From positions 1 through 6,606 of the forward strand of contig JAGWYN010000096.1 in the NCBI GenBank assembly GCA_018969295.1: DNA of 6,606 nucleotides, written 5' to 3'. The notes under the pieces were generated by a model. The model did no database searches, had not been told where the DNA came from, and saw only the letters and a list, made by a program, of their open reading frames with translations. Shown piece by piece: positions 6,563 through 6,606 of the stretch (the first letter of the stretch is position 1; the number at the start of each line of letters is the position of its first letter). This DNA comes from Chloroflexota bacterium (GTDB lineage Bacteria; Chloroflexota; Anaerolineae; Caldilineales; Caldilineaceae). Position numbers and translations under genes: made by a program.

Positions 6563-6606
6563 CTCCCTGCCGTCGGACTGATAAACCGTCTCAACCCCAT
6601 CATCCG
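6563..6606 (+). repeat. Fragment of a second copy of the group II intron RT gene (runs off the right edge)
   Basis: These 44 bases repeat 3522-3565 in the same orientation with a single mismatch (T at 3525, C at 6566). In the first copy they encode the maturase-domain segment LSAVGLINRLNPIIR. The match starts exactly where the IS66 left end stops, so the IS66 inserted into, or recombined with, a second intron copy. The rest of that copy lies beyond the window. Confidence 0.92.

Larger units (their letters stand above)
4932..6563 (-). mobile_element. IS66-family element of the single-ORF (ISBst12-like) type
   Basis: The right end reads inward GTGTTTCCTGCCGCGGGCAA from 4932. The left end on the minus strand reads GTGTTGAATTGCGGTTGACA from 6563. 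They share GTGTT, TGC, a G and CAAAA with one gap, a reasonable imperfect inverted repeat. The resulting 1,632 bp fits one-gene IS66 elements, which lack tnpA and tnpB. The left end is supported independently because intron sequence begins right at 6563/6564. The bases beyond the two ends (TTATAATA and TCCCTGCC) do not form a target duplication, so the flanks have been rearranged or the right end is slightly misplaced. Confidence 0.65.

Overview
The window is a small restriction-modification (R-M) module embedded in a dense pile-up of mobile elements. Only three non-mobile genes look intact: a Dam-type adenine methyltransferase, a small PD-(D/E)XK nuclease, and a GNAT acetyltransferase. Everything else is transposase, inverted repeat or group II intron, and most of it is broken. 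The host is bacterial. GC content is moderate, rising towards the GNAT and IS66 genes. The combination of IS4, IS982, IS3, single-ORF IS66 and group II intron pieces suggests an IS-rich genome. The style of the IS4 and IS66 N-termini reminds me of Chloroflexota, but this is a weak inference from memory and not a placement.

Layout. (1) 1-142, minus strand: the 5' end of an IS4-type transposase that runs off the left edge. (2) 278-1615, plus strand: a two-gene R-M operon, Dam-like methyltransferase then nuclease, 33 bp apart, with an unusual 8-codon mini-ORF abutting the methyltransferase start (TAG-ATG). (3) About 1715-2330, plus strand: an IS982-family element with one nonsense codon and no 3' third. 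Its transposase ribosome-binding site and start codon lie inside a long hairpin. (4) 2331-4244, minus strand: an IS3-family element recognised by 20-bp terminal inverted repeats (16/20 matching) and by an orfB core. Its right end interrupts the IS982 gene. (5) 2360-3851, plus strand: a group II intron inserted 29 bp inside the IS3 right end. Its 5' boundary is supported by two 6-bp EBS/IBS pairings. Its reverse transcriptase has lost the N-terminal RT blocks and its 3' end has been replaced by the IS3 remnant.

(6) 4255-4782, minus strand: a GNAT acetyltransferase. It is apparently served by a promoter whose -35 lies in the IS66 terminal repeat and whose -10 lies in flanking DNA, with a strong hairpin right after the expected transcript start. 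(7) About 4932-6563, minus strand: a single-ORF IS66-family element (ISBst12-like) whose tnpC carries an amber codon near its N-terminus. (8) 6563-6606: the first 44 bp of a second copy of the same intron RT gene, directly repeating 3522-3565 with one mismatch. The IS66 therefore sits inside another intron copy.

The R-M pair should act together, the methyltransferase protecting the sites the nuclease cuts. Close similarity to E. coli Dam points to GATC. The rest is best read as a history: IS3 jumped into IS982, the intron inserted into IS3, deletions removed parts of both, and IS66 landed in another intron copy that was then rearranged next to the GNAT gene. I see no CRISPR array, tRNA or rRNA.
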